DNA from: Setophaga petechia
Lineage: Eukaryota > Chordata > Aves > Passeriformes > Parulidae
Assembly (NCBI GenBank): GCA_024362935.1
Contig: JANCRA010000008.1
Location: 29,754,557-29,818,556, forward strand
Direction of reading: 5' to 3'
Length of the DNA: 64,000 nucleotides
Shown here: positions 42,146-55,778 of the stretch, piece after piece
How positions within the stretch are numbered: position 1 is the stretch's first letter
Layout: every line of letters begins with the position of its first letter
Translations under genes and position numbers: made by a program
Notes under the pieces: model-generated
The model's input: only the letters and a program-made list of their open reading frames with translations
The model's database searches: none
Told to the model about the DNA's origin: nothing

Positions 42146-45100
42146 ATTCTTGAGTTTATAAGACATTTTGCATAAATATTGTTTTGGTTTATCATATAAG
42201 AATATTTTGACAGGATGTTCTAGGCTCATGTATTTTTTATAAACTGCTGCTCTTTTGGTAAAGCAGAAATGTGGGGTGAACAACAGCAGGAAATAGTTAC
42301 AATTTCCCATCTTGCATAGCAAGAATATACAGCAATCCAGGATATATATCTAACTTCACCAATAGCTTTCATTCTTCTGCCTCTTTACATTTTCCTTATT
42401 GTGTTATTGTTGAGGGGTTTTTAATCATTAACTTCAAATTGACATCCTTGGGCCAACTGAGTTTTAATTTAGGAGTATGAAACAAAAATAGCTTTATGAG
42501 ACAAGAATTAAACAAATGAGAAATGAGCATATGGCAAAACCCAAGCCCTTTTAGCTGCTCTTTGAATGTAATATGATTTATAACAGTGAGGTTATGTGGT
42601 AGAGTTTAGAGTGCAAAGCTTACTAAATAATGAATACAGTGCTTCCATGTAATTTTGTTGGCAATGGCCCTGAGCAATTTTAATTAGCTTCACCTCCCAT
42701 TAACAGCAAGGACAGCTGTGGATGTGCAGCCTTCCTACAAGAGTTCTGCAAGTTGACTTATCTAGATTCAATTTTTTTTTTGCTATCAAAACACATCTCC
42801 ACCAGCACAAAGGAGCACAGAGGAGTGATGACCAGCAGCCAAACCCCAATATCCTAATCAGAGCAGAGCACCCCAACCCGGCTATTCCCAGGCTCAGTCC
42901 TGGTACAAAACCCATCATCAAGATGAGTTTTGGTGGGAGAGCCCTTCTGGATAGCCTTACAGACTGAGGCAGTGTTATCACCTTAAGGGATGTGGAATTC
43001 TTCGAGGTATGCCAGTGAGGAGCATGTGGGGGTATTACAAGACTAACTACAGGTTTTAAGGGAGGGGCAGTGAGGGATCAAGGAGGTTTCAGGGAAATAA
43101 GCACAAGAAGCCCCCCAAGAAATAGGATAAAAGCAGCTTGTTGTATGCAAACAGGTCATTTTTTGGCACATCCATCTGGCCATGCCCTGTGCCTGACTGC
43201 AATAGCCTGTCCTGTATTCTCACTAAACCCCATTTCTATTTTCCTGGGTGAGGACCTCTCTGTATTGTGTCCATGGAGGCCCAACTATCACTGATCAGGG
43301 TAAGAGACCATGAAGAACAGAACCCCTTTGTGTGGTATGCCAGCAACTGGAGAAAATAGCACACCTGCAGACATGCATGGGTGTGTAGAGTTCTGTGTAA
43401 TCACTGGCAAGCATGAGTGAGACTGGCCGGTGAGCAGAGTGAGAGTTCTGGCAGCCAGGTCTTGCAGCAGCCAGAAGGGCTGTCCAGATGGGCTGGACAG
43501 TGGAGAGACCAGGAGGTCTGAGGGCTGGCTGCTGGAGGGATCAGGAACCCAAAACCAGCTCTTGGAGAGATTGTGGCAAATGGAGGTCAGCTCAGACACC
43601 TTTGTATGCTGTGTGCCAAAGGCACTGGAGAGCAGAGGATCCCAGCACAATTTGCTGGGTAGTCTGTGGGTCTAAGGTCAGTGGCTGGAGAGATCTCTAG
43701 TGTGCCTCTGTGTGTCTGAGCACCAGCACTGGATAGTCACAGATGTCATCTGATCCAAACCTTGGGGTGATCTTGGCTTGTCTTGTGATAATGTGTACAA
43801 GCAGTTGCTTCTTTACACACTCTGCCAGTTTAGCCAGACAAACCAGACCTCATCTTTGCCAGGCCTGGAGTTAGTGCCATCCTATTGTTCCCTTCTGTGC
43901 TTATGTCGTGGCAAAGTCCTTCCATGGCCTTAAAAGTGCTTGAGACCGGGAACTGTGCTCTCTAAGTCCTTACAATTCCCTGTGTGCCTGCAGGGCATCC
44001 CTGTCCAGCCTGGCTGCTGGGGACATGGGGCTGCAAAAGCAGTCTCACCTCCATCTGGCTACCAGATTTGGCAGCTCCTGACAATTTCTTCCTGAGATGG
44101 CAGCTGAAGGGTGCAACCAGCCGCCCACATCATTTCCTCAAGGAAAGGTTAACAGGACATCTTGCTACAAACTCAAGGTCAGACAGCAGCTGTCCTCTGA
44201 CACTGACACTTACCTGTGCTGGTGGAATCAGTGATATTTATGTCTCTTGCTATTATCTGAAGCCTGATGTTCACCTACAACATTAGCCTCAGCTGCAGTT
44301 CCAAAAAGGCATGGCTTAAGGAATGAGTTTGGACCTCTTTGTCCTTAATTGTTTAGCTGCTGCCACACTAAGAAATTGCATCATTTCTGTTCTTCTGCCC
44401 ATTTACCTCCTCTGTCCCACTAGCCAACTTCCAGCTTGATATCAGTTCCCTTCAGTGCAGAAGCCTTTTGGCAAATCATGAGCTCAAGAAATGGCTGTAA
44501 CACCCTGAGAACAGCATGCCACAGGAGCCCCTCACCTCTTGGCTGCCTCTGCCTGTACCCTGGTGGCTGCAGAGCAGACCTCTGCTCTCTTGTGAGGCAC
44601 ATCCCTGTATAATTCCTAACATCAGGGAAATTTGGAGATACAGCTTTATGCAGAAGAAAGTCACCTCAGGACCAGAGATCTGCTGATTAGATGATGACTA
44701 TGGCTAGGTGTGCCCAAAGAATTTTAACCTTGCCCTTCCTCAAAGCTCAAGACCTTTCCAGCCTCAACACCAGATACAAAGAATTTCTCTAGTGAGTGTG
44801 GATAACCCAGCAAACAAACACAGCTCAAAATGCAAGACTGATAATCTGTTCCTTGCCTGGCCCAATTTTCATTTATTTTAAAGGAGGAAAACATGAATAA
44901 GGGTGTTTCTGTTATTTTTTAAATAAAATCTATTATGATGTCTGTATTATTACCAGAGGTATGTTACAAGGTCCATAACTCTGACCTCACAGTTCTCATC
45001 ACCTTCTTCTGTTATCTAGTAGCAATTCTCAGGGGGAAGAGGAGGGGGGAGTACTTTATCAATAAGGGATTAAAAAATTGGACCTATTCTGTTTCAATAT

Positions 45101-48100
45101 ACCAATTTACTACAAAATGTTGATATTCTTGGACAACAGATGCTTGGAGTCTTGCCAAGTGGGAGAAGAAAATCAAAATAGTTTTCTTGTTGTTATTACA
45201 AAGAGTACTGTATATTTTTGGTCTATAACATATCATCACCTCTTTAACAGTCTGTCAGACAGCTGGAAGTTTTCTAAATTACACGAAAATACCAGTTTTA
45301 GGTTCTGTCACTACAGAAACTTAGAGCGGCCAAATCCAGAGAACAGAGCAGAAGTCTACACCAAAAGGATAAGCCAGATGGGAGGGCTCTACATGATGGC
45401 AGACTCCACAAAACAGTCTGACTGCTCAGAGAAAGCTGAATGAATTACTGAAAGTTTTTCCTTAGACATGCATTCATGTTTGATGTAGAATATGTGAGCC
45501 CAGATGTTTTCTCGTGTTGTATTTTAAAAGAACTCTAGCCACAAGGGATAAAGCAGTAGCTGGTGAAGGGCGCAATGGATCCAGCTACTTTGCTGAGGAA
45601 GAGAAACAGCCAGTGAAACTAATCAAGGAGAAGGAGCAAGTGGGAAAGGGACTTGGAGATAAATTAGTGTCTTGTACACCTTGTTTTCCAAAACACTTTC
45701 CCCCCAGCCTGACTCACATCAAATCAAGAAGTGTTAGCTAGCAGGAGATGCTCGGGTGATGTCTGTACAGCCAACACGTCCTTCCCGTAATTACAATGCT
45801 GATGGAGCTCCATGCACAAGCCTGCTTTGGCAGCAGTGGAGATCCTCAAAGCAAGAGGCAGTTTTACAGGACAGGTAGTCAGACCTTACAGCTTTTTAAT
45901 TTATTTGATTGTGTCTCCACTGTTATTTCACTGCTGAGTGTAAAGCAGGTTGCTTGAGCCTTTAGAGACGTAGCTTTGTGGAGGGGGCAGGCTAACTTTT
46001 GCAGTATCACAGGGGTTGCTATAATCGTGGTGCTTTTCATACCTGAGATAATAAGTAGACCATTCCCCAAAAGACAGAATTAGCAACAAGGACAGAGCAC
46101 ACACCTGGAGCAAGTTAATTACTCAGTACAGGACAAAAACTAATAGCTGTGAAAAAAGCAACTGGGGGGCTGACCAAAGTGTATTTAAGGGACTTAACTT
46201 TTAAAAACCACTTGGCCTTCAAAGTAGTCTGTAATCAGATATGCAAAACAGAGCTAAAAAAAAATCACTGAGTTTCTGAAATCTTAAGGCAGGAGGTCTT
46301 CCTCTCAAGAAAGGGAGGATGTGCTGTCTCCAGACAGATTTCTAATTTAGGAAAATAAGTTCTCTCTATACAAAGATGTTGGCAAGCCTACTTAGCTCTT
46401 ATCAACTTTGTTTAGGCTTCCTAGCAAGTCACCACATGATGTCTTTACAGAGTTAAAGAAAGCTTCTAGCTAAATGACTTACTGGAAAAGATGTCCACTT
46501 TTAAACTACACCTATACCTATAAAATAAGTATTCAAAAATTCATCCAAACATCTGGGCTCAGAGGTAAAATATCTAAGAGGAAGAAAACAACCACATGTG
46601 TACCTATGTCAACCATTATCAACCATTCATGAACCCTATAAGTCTCACCCATCAGTCACTCCCCTCTTTACACCCAGGAAATTTTGCACCAAAACCTTCA
46701 GGTGCACAAGTACATCTCCTGGAGGACAAGCACAAAAGCTATTTCCAAGGTCAGGGTCTCTTCTGTTGAAAATACCGTGTGTCTCAGCTTTCTTCAGCTG
46801 AGCTGCGAGATGTCAGCTCTAACGCTAGAGGCAATTGTAGCTGTCATCAAATAACTCAAGAGAAAGTTGGCCTTTAAGATATTTGAAGACTTCAACCATT
46901 TTCTGAGGTATTCAATTTGTAATAACAGGAAGAGAACTCAAGATCAATACGTAGCATAGAACATGGTTTAATCATAATTTTACTGACAGGCTCATTCACA
47001 CAAGAAAAACAAGTGCATTTGGAGAAACAAGGTAAGCTGTGGCTTTTAGAAAGACTAAAGCTCTTCTATTGGGTACTTATTAGCAGAAATAGGGCTGGTC
47101 CTATTCCAAGAGGTTCTCAAGAAAATCTTACACTTAGAAATTTGGAAGTTAAAATGTATTTTCTGGGGGCTGAGGAAAAGGCTGCCTGCGAAAAGTGGCA
47201 TTATATAAATGAGTTTTAAGCTATCACAATGATAGCTAGGTTTGATCACCCTAGACTGTAAAGAAGATCCTTTCAATATATAAATGGCATTTTCCCTATT
47301 TCAGTTCATGCCCATTGCCTCTCATCCTTCCACTAGAAAGCAGTATCCTACCTCCAGAGATCACATGAAGGCCTCTGCTGTGCCAAGGGTATTTGTTTCA
47401 GTCGCTGCAAGGGACCATGTCCCAAGTGACACCTGTCCATGGCCCCCCAGCAGCCTCTCTTGGCTGCCTCCATCAGTGCCTCTCCTGTCACACCCTGCAT
47501 TTTCACCTTCTGATCAGAAAGAAAAAAGCCACTATAGAGCTGCCTCCCCACATCTGTTTTCCTTTCTCCAGTCTCCTTCCCTCTCCTCCTGTTGCCTGGA
47601 TTATTCCCACTCAGTGCCTCTTTCCTCCCACACCCACCACTTACACCTCTGCACTGTCTCTTCTCCTTTACCAGCTGCACCCTCACATCTGCCCCACAGT
47701 CTCTTACAAACTGTTCAAGGCAACCAGAGGTGGAGGTGTTATGGCAACCTCACTCTCAGGAAACCCAAGTCCTTAAGAAGTGCAAGAGGATTGTACCAAG
47801 CAGTCCAGCCTAACCCACCACTCCGATACATTTATGAGATAGGATCAGGAACTAAATCACACCAATATTTCTGTTTCTCATTTTTACTTCCTGTCACTTA
47901 TTATCTTGCTTTTATATTTCCTATTAGGTTTCCCAGCACAAGTGTAAAATTCAGCAGCCTACATTTTCCTCTGTCTCCACTGGAAACCTTTCTAAAAACT
48001 GGTGTTGTGATTTTAACAACCTTATAATATCAAACTGGTTTTAGACAAGAGTTTGTAAGGCTACTGTAAGGCTCTTGCATCCTTACATTCTCCTTTGGAA

Positions 48101-50570
48101 GACTTGGGTGAATGTCTCCCAGTCTTGATGATATGGTAATATTCATTTTGTCTATTCCTTCCATAATGTTTCTGCAGTCACTTAGGACTGGGCAATTTAA
48201 TGTGTGACTTCTTTATGATGTGCTAATCAAAGATAAGCATTGCAGTCAGGATACTTTCCCCTGAAACATCCACCCTTTTTGAGATGGTGGGAAAGAAGTG
48301 CAAATACTTTGCTCTCTCACACACCCACTCCCTGCCTACAGAAAATGTATTTTTTAATGCCCACACTCAGAAGAAAGAAGTAGGAGTGCTGCAATTTTAG
48401 TATACTCATTTGGCTGAGAATTTATACAACCTGCTTGCTTTCTGCTTCCCCACCCCAAAGGCTCACAGAGCCAAGCAAGATGCTTCCAGCTGCTCCTGGC
48501 AGATGCCCCCAGTGGCCAAGACATGCAGGCTTCCCTCCTGCATTCCCCTGGCACTGCAGAGCCTGGACCAGCCCTGATGTGGGCTGGTGCTACAGTGCAG
48601 CCAAGTCCTCGTGTACCAAGGAGTAAACCTCAGCTGTTACATAAAACACACGGATTCCCTCTCCTGCGCTGGAGAGATTTTTGTGTGGCTCCGATCCCTG
48701 CCCTGGAAGATGGCACAGATGAGATGTAAATCCATTCTTGTTCCAGCACAGAAGAGGTGGATCCTGCCAGCTCCCTGTTTCCCAGGCCCAGCTCTCACAT
48801 ACATTTACACACTTGCACTCGGGCTGGGCGGGGGCGGGTGTCTGCCTCCTGCACGTCAATCCCGTTTACATCTCTCTCCTTCCTCAGAGGGCTCCTTCAG
48901 ATCTGAAAAGACCTAGCTCCACTCCACTGGCTTTGACAGGAGAAAAAGCCTCCCTTTCTAAGCCTCATCTTATAGGAATGTCCATGCAGATTTTTAAAAC
49001 ATATATATAATGCTTATAATACAATACAGTATAATCCTACTGTCTTTTATTGAGGAGGACTGATGTGGATTTCCATTGTTTCATTATGTAAAAAAATAGA
49101 TAATAAAATATTCTGCCAACCACACTGGCTGTGAAAATTAAATGTTACAAGTGACCCAAATAAAATTTAACCACTATGTTTCTCATTCTCTCCCAGTGAA
49201 GCCATCACCAGCTCTGATCCCTGACAACAGATTATTTCCCATGTGCTTCAGTTCTTTCTATATTTTTAAATAAAAAACAAAGCAATTAATTTGATGTAGA
49301 GTGATTCAGCTATTGGATTCTAATCTGCATTTCTATAATCTTTGAGGAAAATGCTTGTTACTGCCTGAATGGTCATAGGTTTGCCACCTGGATGATAATC
49401 CTGATGCAATTTCACACTGATTACCAAGACTTTTACTGTGGCATTGCAGATCAGAAAAGCCTCATAGGAGATTCTATAGCAGTCTTGGTGATCTGTAAAA
49501 TCATCTTACTTCCTTATTTCTTCATGTTTCTAAAATTGCTACATATAACACATATAAAGAAGTAAGAATATTAAAAATTGTTTTAAGAAGTGTAAGCAGA
49601 AAGCTAGTGAAGGTGGTGATGAGACCTGAGAGGAACCTGCTGATGGATTTTGTTGTCAGAGAGCAAGACAATTTCATTGCCAGGAAGCACTTAGGAGGAG
49701 AGGGGAATTGCTAACAGCAGACAACTCCACATGGCATCCACACTTCTTCTTAACTGTGTGCTTGGGCAGCAGTAAGGCAGTGGAGTGCAGAGACATTATC
49801 TAAGAGCAGCTGATGGTTAAATTTAGTACATCCACAAAAACCATGAGGGACCACTCTCAGGTAAAGGATTTAAATCACATAGAACAAAATTTCATCAGAA
49901 ATCACTTACTTTGAAAAGTAAGGGCTGTGGTTACTGTTCTTAGACCTTATTCCTCACACACTGCTTCTGCTATTGACAGGGAGCCCGTGCTTGGCTTTGT
50001 GCCAGCCTGCTGTGGTCAGATTTGGGTGCTGTAAACCCTCACTTTGAGCTGATTCCTGTCAGCTCTGAGCCCACCACAAGTGGAGAGCTCAAGAGAAGAT
50101 CACAGCCAGTTCCCCACCAGGCATTAACCTCTGCCTCCCCCAGACCTTCCCCCTTGCTCAGAGCACCAGTGCACAGTCACTCCTGTAGCTCCTCTCTCTG
50201 TCCCAGCAAGAGGCAGGTTTCTTTTGCTTTCCTCATCCCTCCCTCTCAGGCTGGGATCCAGAACAGCTTCTCCTCCCTCTAAACACAAGGGAAGAAGCAA
50301 AGAAGATCTCTCCTGAGCACCCTGGAAATGCAGCTGATAATTTTCACCCTGCATGCACAAGACTTCAGCTGCACATCTAACATTATCTACTAGGACTTAA
50401 AAGTGCATGCTCAATGGATCTCTTTAAGTCAAAAAAAATATAAGCTCTTGTTCCATTCTTCAAATGGAAACAATTTTATACTTTCCTAGAAATTATCAGC
50501 TGTTTCATAACCTCAATATTTAGTTCCTTTCCTCAACTAGTTAACAGTGTTTCCAGAAATGCTCATTCCT
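42146..50570. other. Intergenic, no gene recognised
   Basis: This 8.4 kb spacer holds G-rich, possibly repetitive sequence at 43430-43720 (recurring ctggagaga-like words), pyrimidine-rich DNA at 47440-47700 and a short possible CR1 scrap near 47290-47335. The longest frame of the window, 47284-48027 plus (247 codons), falls in the pyrimidine-rich tract and looks like a composition artefact rich in Ser, Pro and Leu. A small GC patch near 48815-48845 is too short to be a CpG island. Confidence 0.7.
47290..47335 (-). repeat. Possible short CR1 scrap
   Basis: The block CAGTTCATGCCCATTGCCTC resembles a stretch of the CR1 3' region read antisense. Flanks do not clearly continue the similarity, so this is tentative. 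Confidence 0.35.
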
Positions 50571-50900
50571 AGAATCATGAAATTATTAAATTGGAAATAA
50601 TCTCTAGGATCATTGAGCGCAACCATTAACCCACCACTGCCAACTCCATCACTTAGCCATGTCCCTAAGTGCTACATCTACATGTCTTTTAAATACCTCC
50701 AGAGATGGTCACTCCACCACTTCCCTGGGCATCCTGTGCCAATGCTTGACAACCCCTTCAGTGAAGAAATTCCTACTAGTATCCACTCTAAACTTCCCAT
50801 GGTGCTATTTACATTCATCCTCTACCATTTTACTTGGGAGAAGAGACTGACACCCACCTTGCTTCATCCTCCATCTCCTGGTTTTGAAGGGCAGCTACAA
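50571..50900 (-). repeat. CR1 LINE 3' fragment, antisense
   Basis: It begins with the reversed terminal AGAATCATGA and follows CR1: TTAGCCATGTCCCTAAGTGC, CTCCAGAGATGGTCACTCCA, GCCAATGCTTGACAACCCC, GTGAAGAAATTCCT and TTGGGAGAAGAGACTGACAC. The right edge dissolves near a CAGCAGCAGCAG run at 50905-50918. Similarity to the left third of the 39.8 kb copy is obvious, so the two probably belong to related subfamilies. Confidence 0.93.
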
Positions 50901-51663
50901 CACACAGCAGCAGCAGCAGTCAGGATGCGTCAATGTTTAAGCCAAAAATAGGATAATCTTCTAGCAGGGAACTTTATTTGTCACTTAATTTTGAGGTTAT
51001 ATTGATTTTTTTTAAACAATTTGGGCCATTGTTTGCATAGAAGACATTTTAGAAAAGTACACTGTATTGTATTTATTTTGAAATAATTTTAATATTATTT
51101 GCCAATGTATGCCATACAAATTTCTGTTCTCTTTGCTGTATGTCCTTCTATGTTAGGAACTCCCTAACAACTATCCTAATTCCAGAAACAACTGGAATTA
51201 ACCACTATCCTAATTTCAGAAAAAAATAAAATAACAATACCAAAATGTATTCCTTCTGTCCACTCTTGCCATGCTCAAAATCACTGAATTGTCCTAGTGC
51301 ATTGCTGAAATTTTTTTTTCAAAATCCCATTTCACAGATTGCATTGGATTTCTTAGATGCACAAGTGACTTTCCAGCCAATGCTTGGGCACAGAAAACTA
51401 TTCAGCAAGAATACCCTACTCATCCTGTACTCCTAATGAACACACAGATTTTACCTGCCCTCTGGAAGCTTTACCCTGTGGATAAACAAAATTTCTCCTC
51501 TTTCAAAGCCTGCTGCAGCCCCAAGAGCCTCCTCAGAAAAGCAACAGATCCACAGCCACCCTGCAGCCAGGTAATTCCAACTGTGCAGAAATGCAGGATA
51601 ATTAGAGCTGGATTTCCACAGCAGGTGCACTCAGTCCCCGGACCTTGCCATCTCCTGGGGAGC

Positions 51664-51690
51664 AGAGAGAGAGGGGGGAGAGAGAGGGGA
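51664..51690 (+). repeat. Polypurine tract with perfect 22-nt mirror repeat
   Basis: An uninterrupted 27-nt purine run contains a mirror-symmetric core at 51665-51686: four GA units, six G, then the mirror of those units. Such tracts can form intramolecular triplex (H-DNA). That is known chemistry, and its formation here is inference. Confidence 0.9.
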
Positions 51691-54600
51691 CCTGTGGGGA
51701 CAGCTCTGGGAAATTCTGAGCCCAGGGAACATATTTCAGCTGTGCATCAGGTTTTACTGCTTCTGCATCTGCTCTCTTTCCTGTGTTCTGTCTTTCCCCA
51801 GAGGCAGGGATCCTCAGAGCTGTGCCTGGCTGCAGCTCTCCAAGGCAGACACTGCAGCTGCCATGTCCCCAGCCACAGCTCCCTCACGTGTGTCCTGCAC
51901 CACAGCCTGGCCCTGCTCCTGACCCCCTGCACTGTATTTACGTGTCTGCCACGCTCCTGGTGCCACTCATCCATCAGGCACACACACCTGGCCCTTTCCA
52001 GAGTCACTCACATGTCCAGGATCCTTGTCAGTACATTATGGTGGGTGTGCTGCTGCCAGCCTGGGTCAGGTCCCTTTGTTCTCACACATTTGTTGCCATC
52101 AGTGTTGTTCTGCCCATGGTAGAAACCTGATGTTATCCCCTGTAGTTTGATGATCAGTTTAGATTTTAGTTACTAATGAAATCAAGCCAGGCTTAAAATA
52201 TACTTTTTCACAGGTCTGGGAATTGAATGGAAACTAGCTGCTTCACCAGCAAGAAAGCGGTTTCACTCTTTCAGGTGCTTGTTCCTTAGCCTAACTTCTA
52301 AGGTCTCATTTGTACTTTAATTATTGTTACTCAGTTTGTTCAGGAAGTTTTAACTTGCTTGTTCCTCACTGCAGGTCAGAGGTGTCCTTTGTAAATAGAA
52401 TCCAGTCTGTTTCTAAGAGAAGCAGTAAGAAAAAGTCATAATATTTCAAAAAAGCATCTTGTAATCATTTAGAAAATAAATTTTAAAAGTGTTTTCAGAT
52501 AGTCCTTTTAGCAAAGCAGAAATCTGACAGAGGAAGAGGGAAATTGTCTGAGAGAAACTGTGGAACAGGAGTTTAGTGGTATGCCAAAAATTTCTGATGG
52601 AAAAAAAGACAAAGCAAAGTTGTGATCAGTATTCAGTTCAGCTTACTGAAGGTCTGCATGTGTTACCCTCTGCATGTCCTTCCCTCTTTAATTATCTTGC
52701 CAGCTTCAGTGGCTCTCAATCTCAGGGTCACCAAAGCTACTTGCTGGTAACCTGATTGCCAACAACAGCAAAAGACTCAGAAATGCCTGTTTTGATTATT
52801 GTTTAATTTTCATTCAATTCACAGTCAGTCCATGGTGAAAAGGGCTTCTAAATGTCTTTCTCATGATCTGGAAATTCTCACCAGTGAGTGAAAATAGCTG
52901 CCCCTCAGAAGTGAGTGCAAGTCCAGAGCTACTGGTCACTCAAGGACACCCAAACGCCAGCAGTAGCTATTTCCTCCTAAAAGAGCCTGTCCCACATGTG
53001 GACTCATTCCCCCATCTCCATCACCCTTAGGTGATACTTCAGCTTCTTCTGGTGAAGTCGACTGAAAAATACTTGCTGTGCAAAGATCAAAGTAAAGCAA
53101 CAATTAAAACTGGTAAGGGTGTTGCTGAAGTTTAAAGGAGAAATGCTTGAAGACATTCACAGAGAGAAATGTGGAGAGGATGGGCATGTCATTTTGCAGC
53201 ACCGGAGCTCTTTCTGATGTGTGATTTCACACGGCCTTAACTGGCAGAAAATTTTCAGAAGACTTCTTCAAAACAAAAATTCAGAAAGACTCTGAACTTC
53301 TTTAGGCACAGCACAATCAGGCTTGAGTCAGGGGATGAGAAGGGGAAAATTAAAAATATAATGAAACACAGGCCAGTACCCCTCACTTTGCTCTCTAGCT
53401 TTTCAGTGCCCACCTGTGACATAAGAGCAACTCCAAGACTGCTGCCCTTGCAAGCAGCCAGTTTTCCCCAGGCCCTCTAGATCTGGGTGAGACAACAGCA
53501 AGGAAGCTACAGGAGCCTGTGAAGAAAAAACCACTAACACAGAATTGGCAGCTCAGTGCAGGAGGCAGAGCTGTCAGGGGTTTGTCTTCCTCACACGGGT
53601 GCTTCTTCACCGCAGCCACCACCGAGGTCCCTGGAAGAAGGACTGTAAGGGAGGAGGGCATGTGAAAAAAGGTTTTGATAGCTGGCCAGTACCTAATGCT
53701 CCTCTTGAAATATTCAGGGAAAGAAAATGGTATACTCCTTCAAGTGTCTCTTCTCTTTCGATTCTTGAAACTCAGTCTCAGGGGTTTTCCTTTGTGAGAA
53801 ACCCTAGCTAACTAAGAATAGCTTCAGGATACACAAGGCCTCATCTTTGTGACATCAACACATTGATAGTTCCAAGGTGCTAGGGAGAATGAGGCGGTGG
53901 TATTACTGTGAAGAAACAGTAATGATCTCATTCACAAGAACTGGGTAGGGCCAGAGATGTCCCATTTCATGAAAAACTGTAATATCAACAAATATCTGTA
54001 ATACAACTCCGAAGAGTCTCTCAGAATAGTTTTTAAATAATTGAAGAGGGAGTTTAGGTGCTGCTGAATGATGATGCTCTGGGCTTTCAGGCCAAGTTTT
54101 CTGAAGTTTACTATAGACTCCAAACAGGGAGTGCATTCTAGCTTGAAAGCAGATCTGAGTGAGCATCAAGCTGCCCTGGGATCAAAGTTTGTTAATATTT
54201 TAATGTTTCTAACATGACGCAGAGTGCATGAGAAGTATAAGCCTTGGGGACCATCCCGCTTAATTTATGTAGTGAGTCACTACCAAAAAGCAAGGCTGTA
54301 GCTCTGCCTTCCTGATGGCACATTAAATTCTGGCTACTCTCAATAGTCCAATACAGAGGATTAAAACAACCTCTTCTTCTCCTTCTACATTTTTAACAAA
54401 GACAATAGAAAATTAAACTGGTTCAGGACAATAATAGGCAATCAGGAGAAGATGTTGGAGCTGACTGTCATTAGCTATACCGCTTTTCAGTCTAGTACAG
54501 AGATAAATCAGATCAGCATTTGGCAAACAAAACAGTCATGCTGGTGCTGGAATAATTGCATGCATTGTCAGAAATGCAAGTAAAGGCCTTCAAATGTTCT

Positions 54601-55778
54601 GCCTACTTAACATCAACTTTGCTTTATTTAAAATAGTCATCTACAGAGCGAACATTATTTAGGGAAAAGCAGCACAGTGAGCCACAAATGGGTAACAGTA
54701 ATCACAAAAAGCTGTGCAGAGCACGTGTGATGGGCCCCACCATGGGACATGCAGTAGCAGGCTGGCTGCCCAACTGCAGGACACACAGCAGGGTCAGGGA
54801 AAGGACAGGGAACCTCTCAGGGCTCTTTTTTGTCCTAACAATCCCAGGCAAAGCACTGGTTCTCCAATTTCATGGGCAGAGAGCTTAGGACAAGAATCTC
54901 CCCAGAGAGAGGGTGATGTAGCACAGCTCTTTTCTCTAAGAAAATAATTTGCCAGCCTTAGCCTGCAAGCATTAGCTCTGTGGTGAGCAGACTGAAGTCA
55001 AGTCCAGTCTCCAGATAGCCTTGGATGCTGAAAACCACTGCACCACCAACAATGGTTTTGGCTCTCCTGCCATCCCTGCTGCCTCGTGTAATTTTGTTCG
55101 CTCAGAGCAGGATGCCAAGATGAAACCCAGGACAAGTCATTTATGGCCACATGAACAGTAAGGCTGTTGGTGAGAAGGGCTGTCTGTACCTGTGCTCCAG
55201 AGAACAAACTTTCTGCAAGTCACACATGTCTGGGAGGAGTCCCCCACCCAAGGGAGTCCATATGGACCACAGTACATTAAAATGCTCCTGCTTTCTCCCT
55301 CCCAGTACACAATACTGGGCATTAAGGGAAGATCACCTCTGCAATGGGCATTTGAATTCAGTTCGAGTTTCTGGCCTCCCAAAGCAATGAGTTACCTTGT
55401 CCTGCCACAGCTGCTGGCCTGCAGTGCAAGTGCTGGGTTTCCATGGCTAGGGTGTGAGCTTGCAATTTTTCAAAGTGAGTTGAATGTAAGCAAAGGCTGT
55501 GAGTTTGGCTTGATCACCAATCCCTGAACCATCTCAGTTTTACAGCTTCTGCTGGCAAGATTTTTACTGAATTCAGCTATTTTGGGTGATCTTTAATCCT
55601 CAAAGGAAAAAAGGGAAAGCAGGTTGATGTTCTCCTCTGATAAAGAAACAGACCTCAATATATCAGGCAGTCTTTTTACCTGACAAAGAAGCAAAAACTG
55701 TGGAGTTCTGTGTATTCCAGTGAGCGGTTTTTACCTCATACGGAAGGCTGTATACACTGATACAAGGTTTTATCCTAG

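Noticed and set aside
47284..48027. Longest single open frame in the window (247 codons, plus)
   Set aside because: It lies in pyrimidine-rich DNA, which removes stops in this register. The product is a Ser/Pro/Leu-rich mix without domains, and two other registers are open over the same stretch, as expected from composition.
48815..48845. GC-rich patch as a CpG-island promoter
   Set aside because: Only about 30 bases, mostly GGGC runs, with normal AT-rich DNA around it and no exon nearby.
50905..50918. CAGCAG run as an expandable triplet repeat
   Set aside because: Only about four units at the decayed edge of a CR1 copy, too short to be notable.
51436..52122. 228-codon plus-strand frame
   Set aside because: No recognisable domain. 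A second register (51783-52130) and the antisense (51747-52007) are open too, which points to GC/C-rich composition rather than coding.
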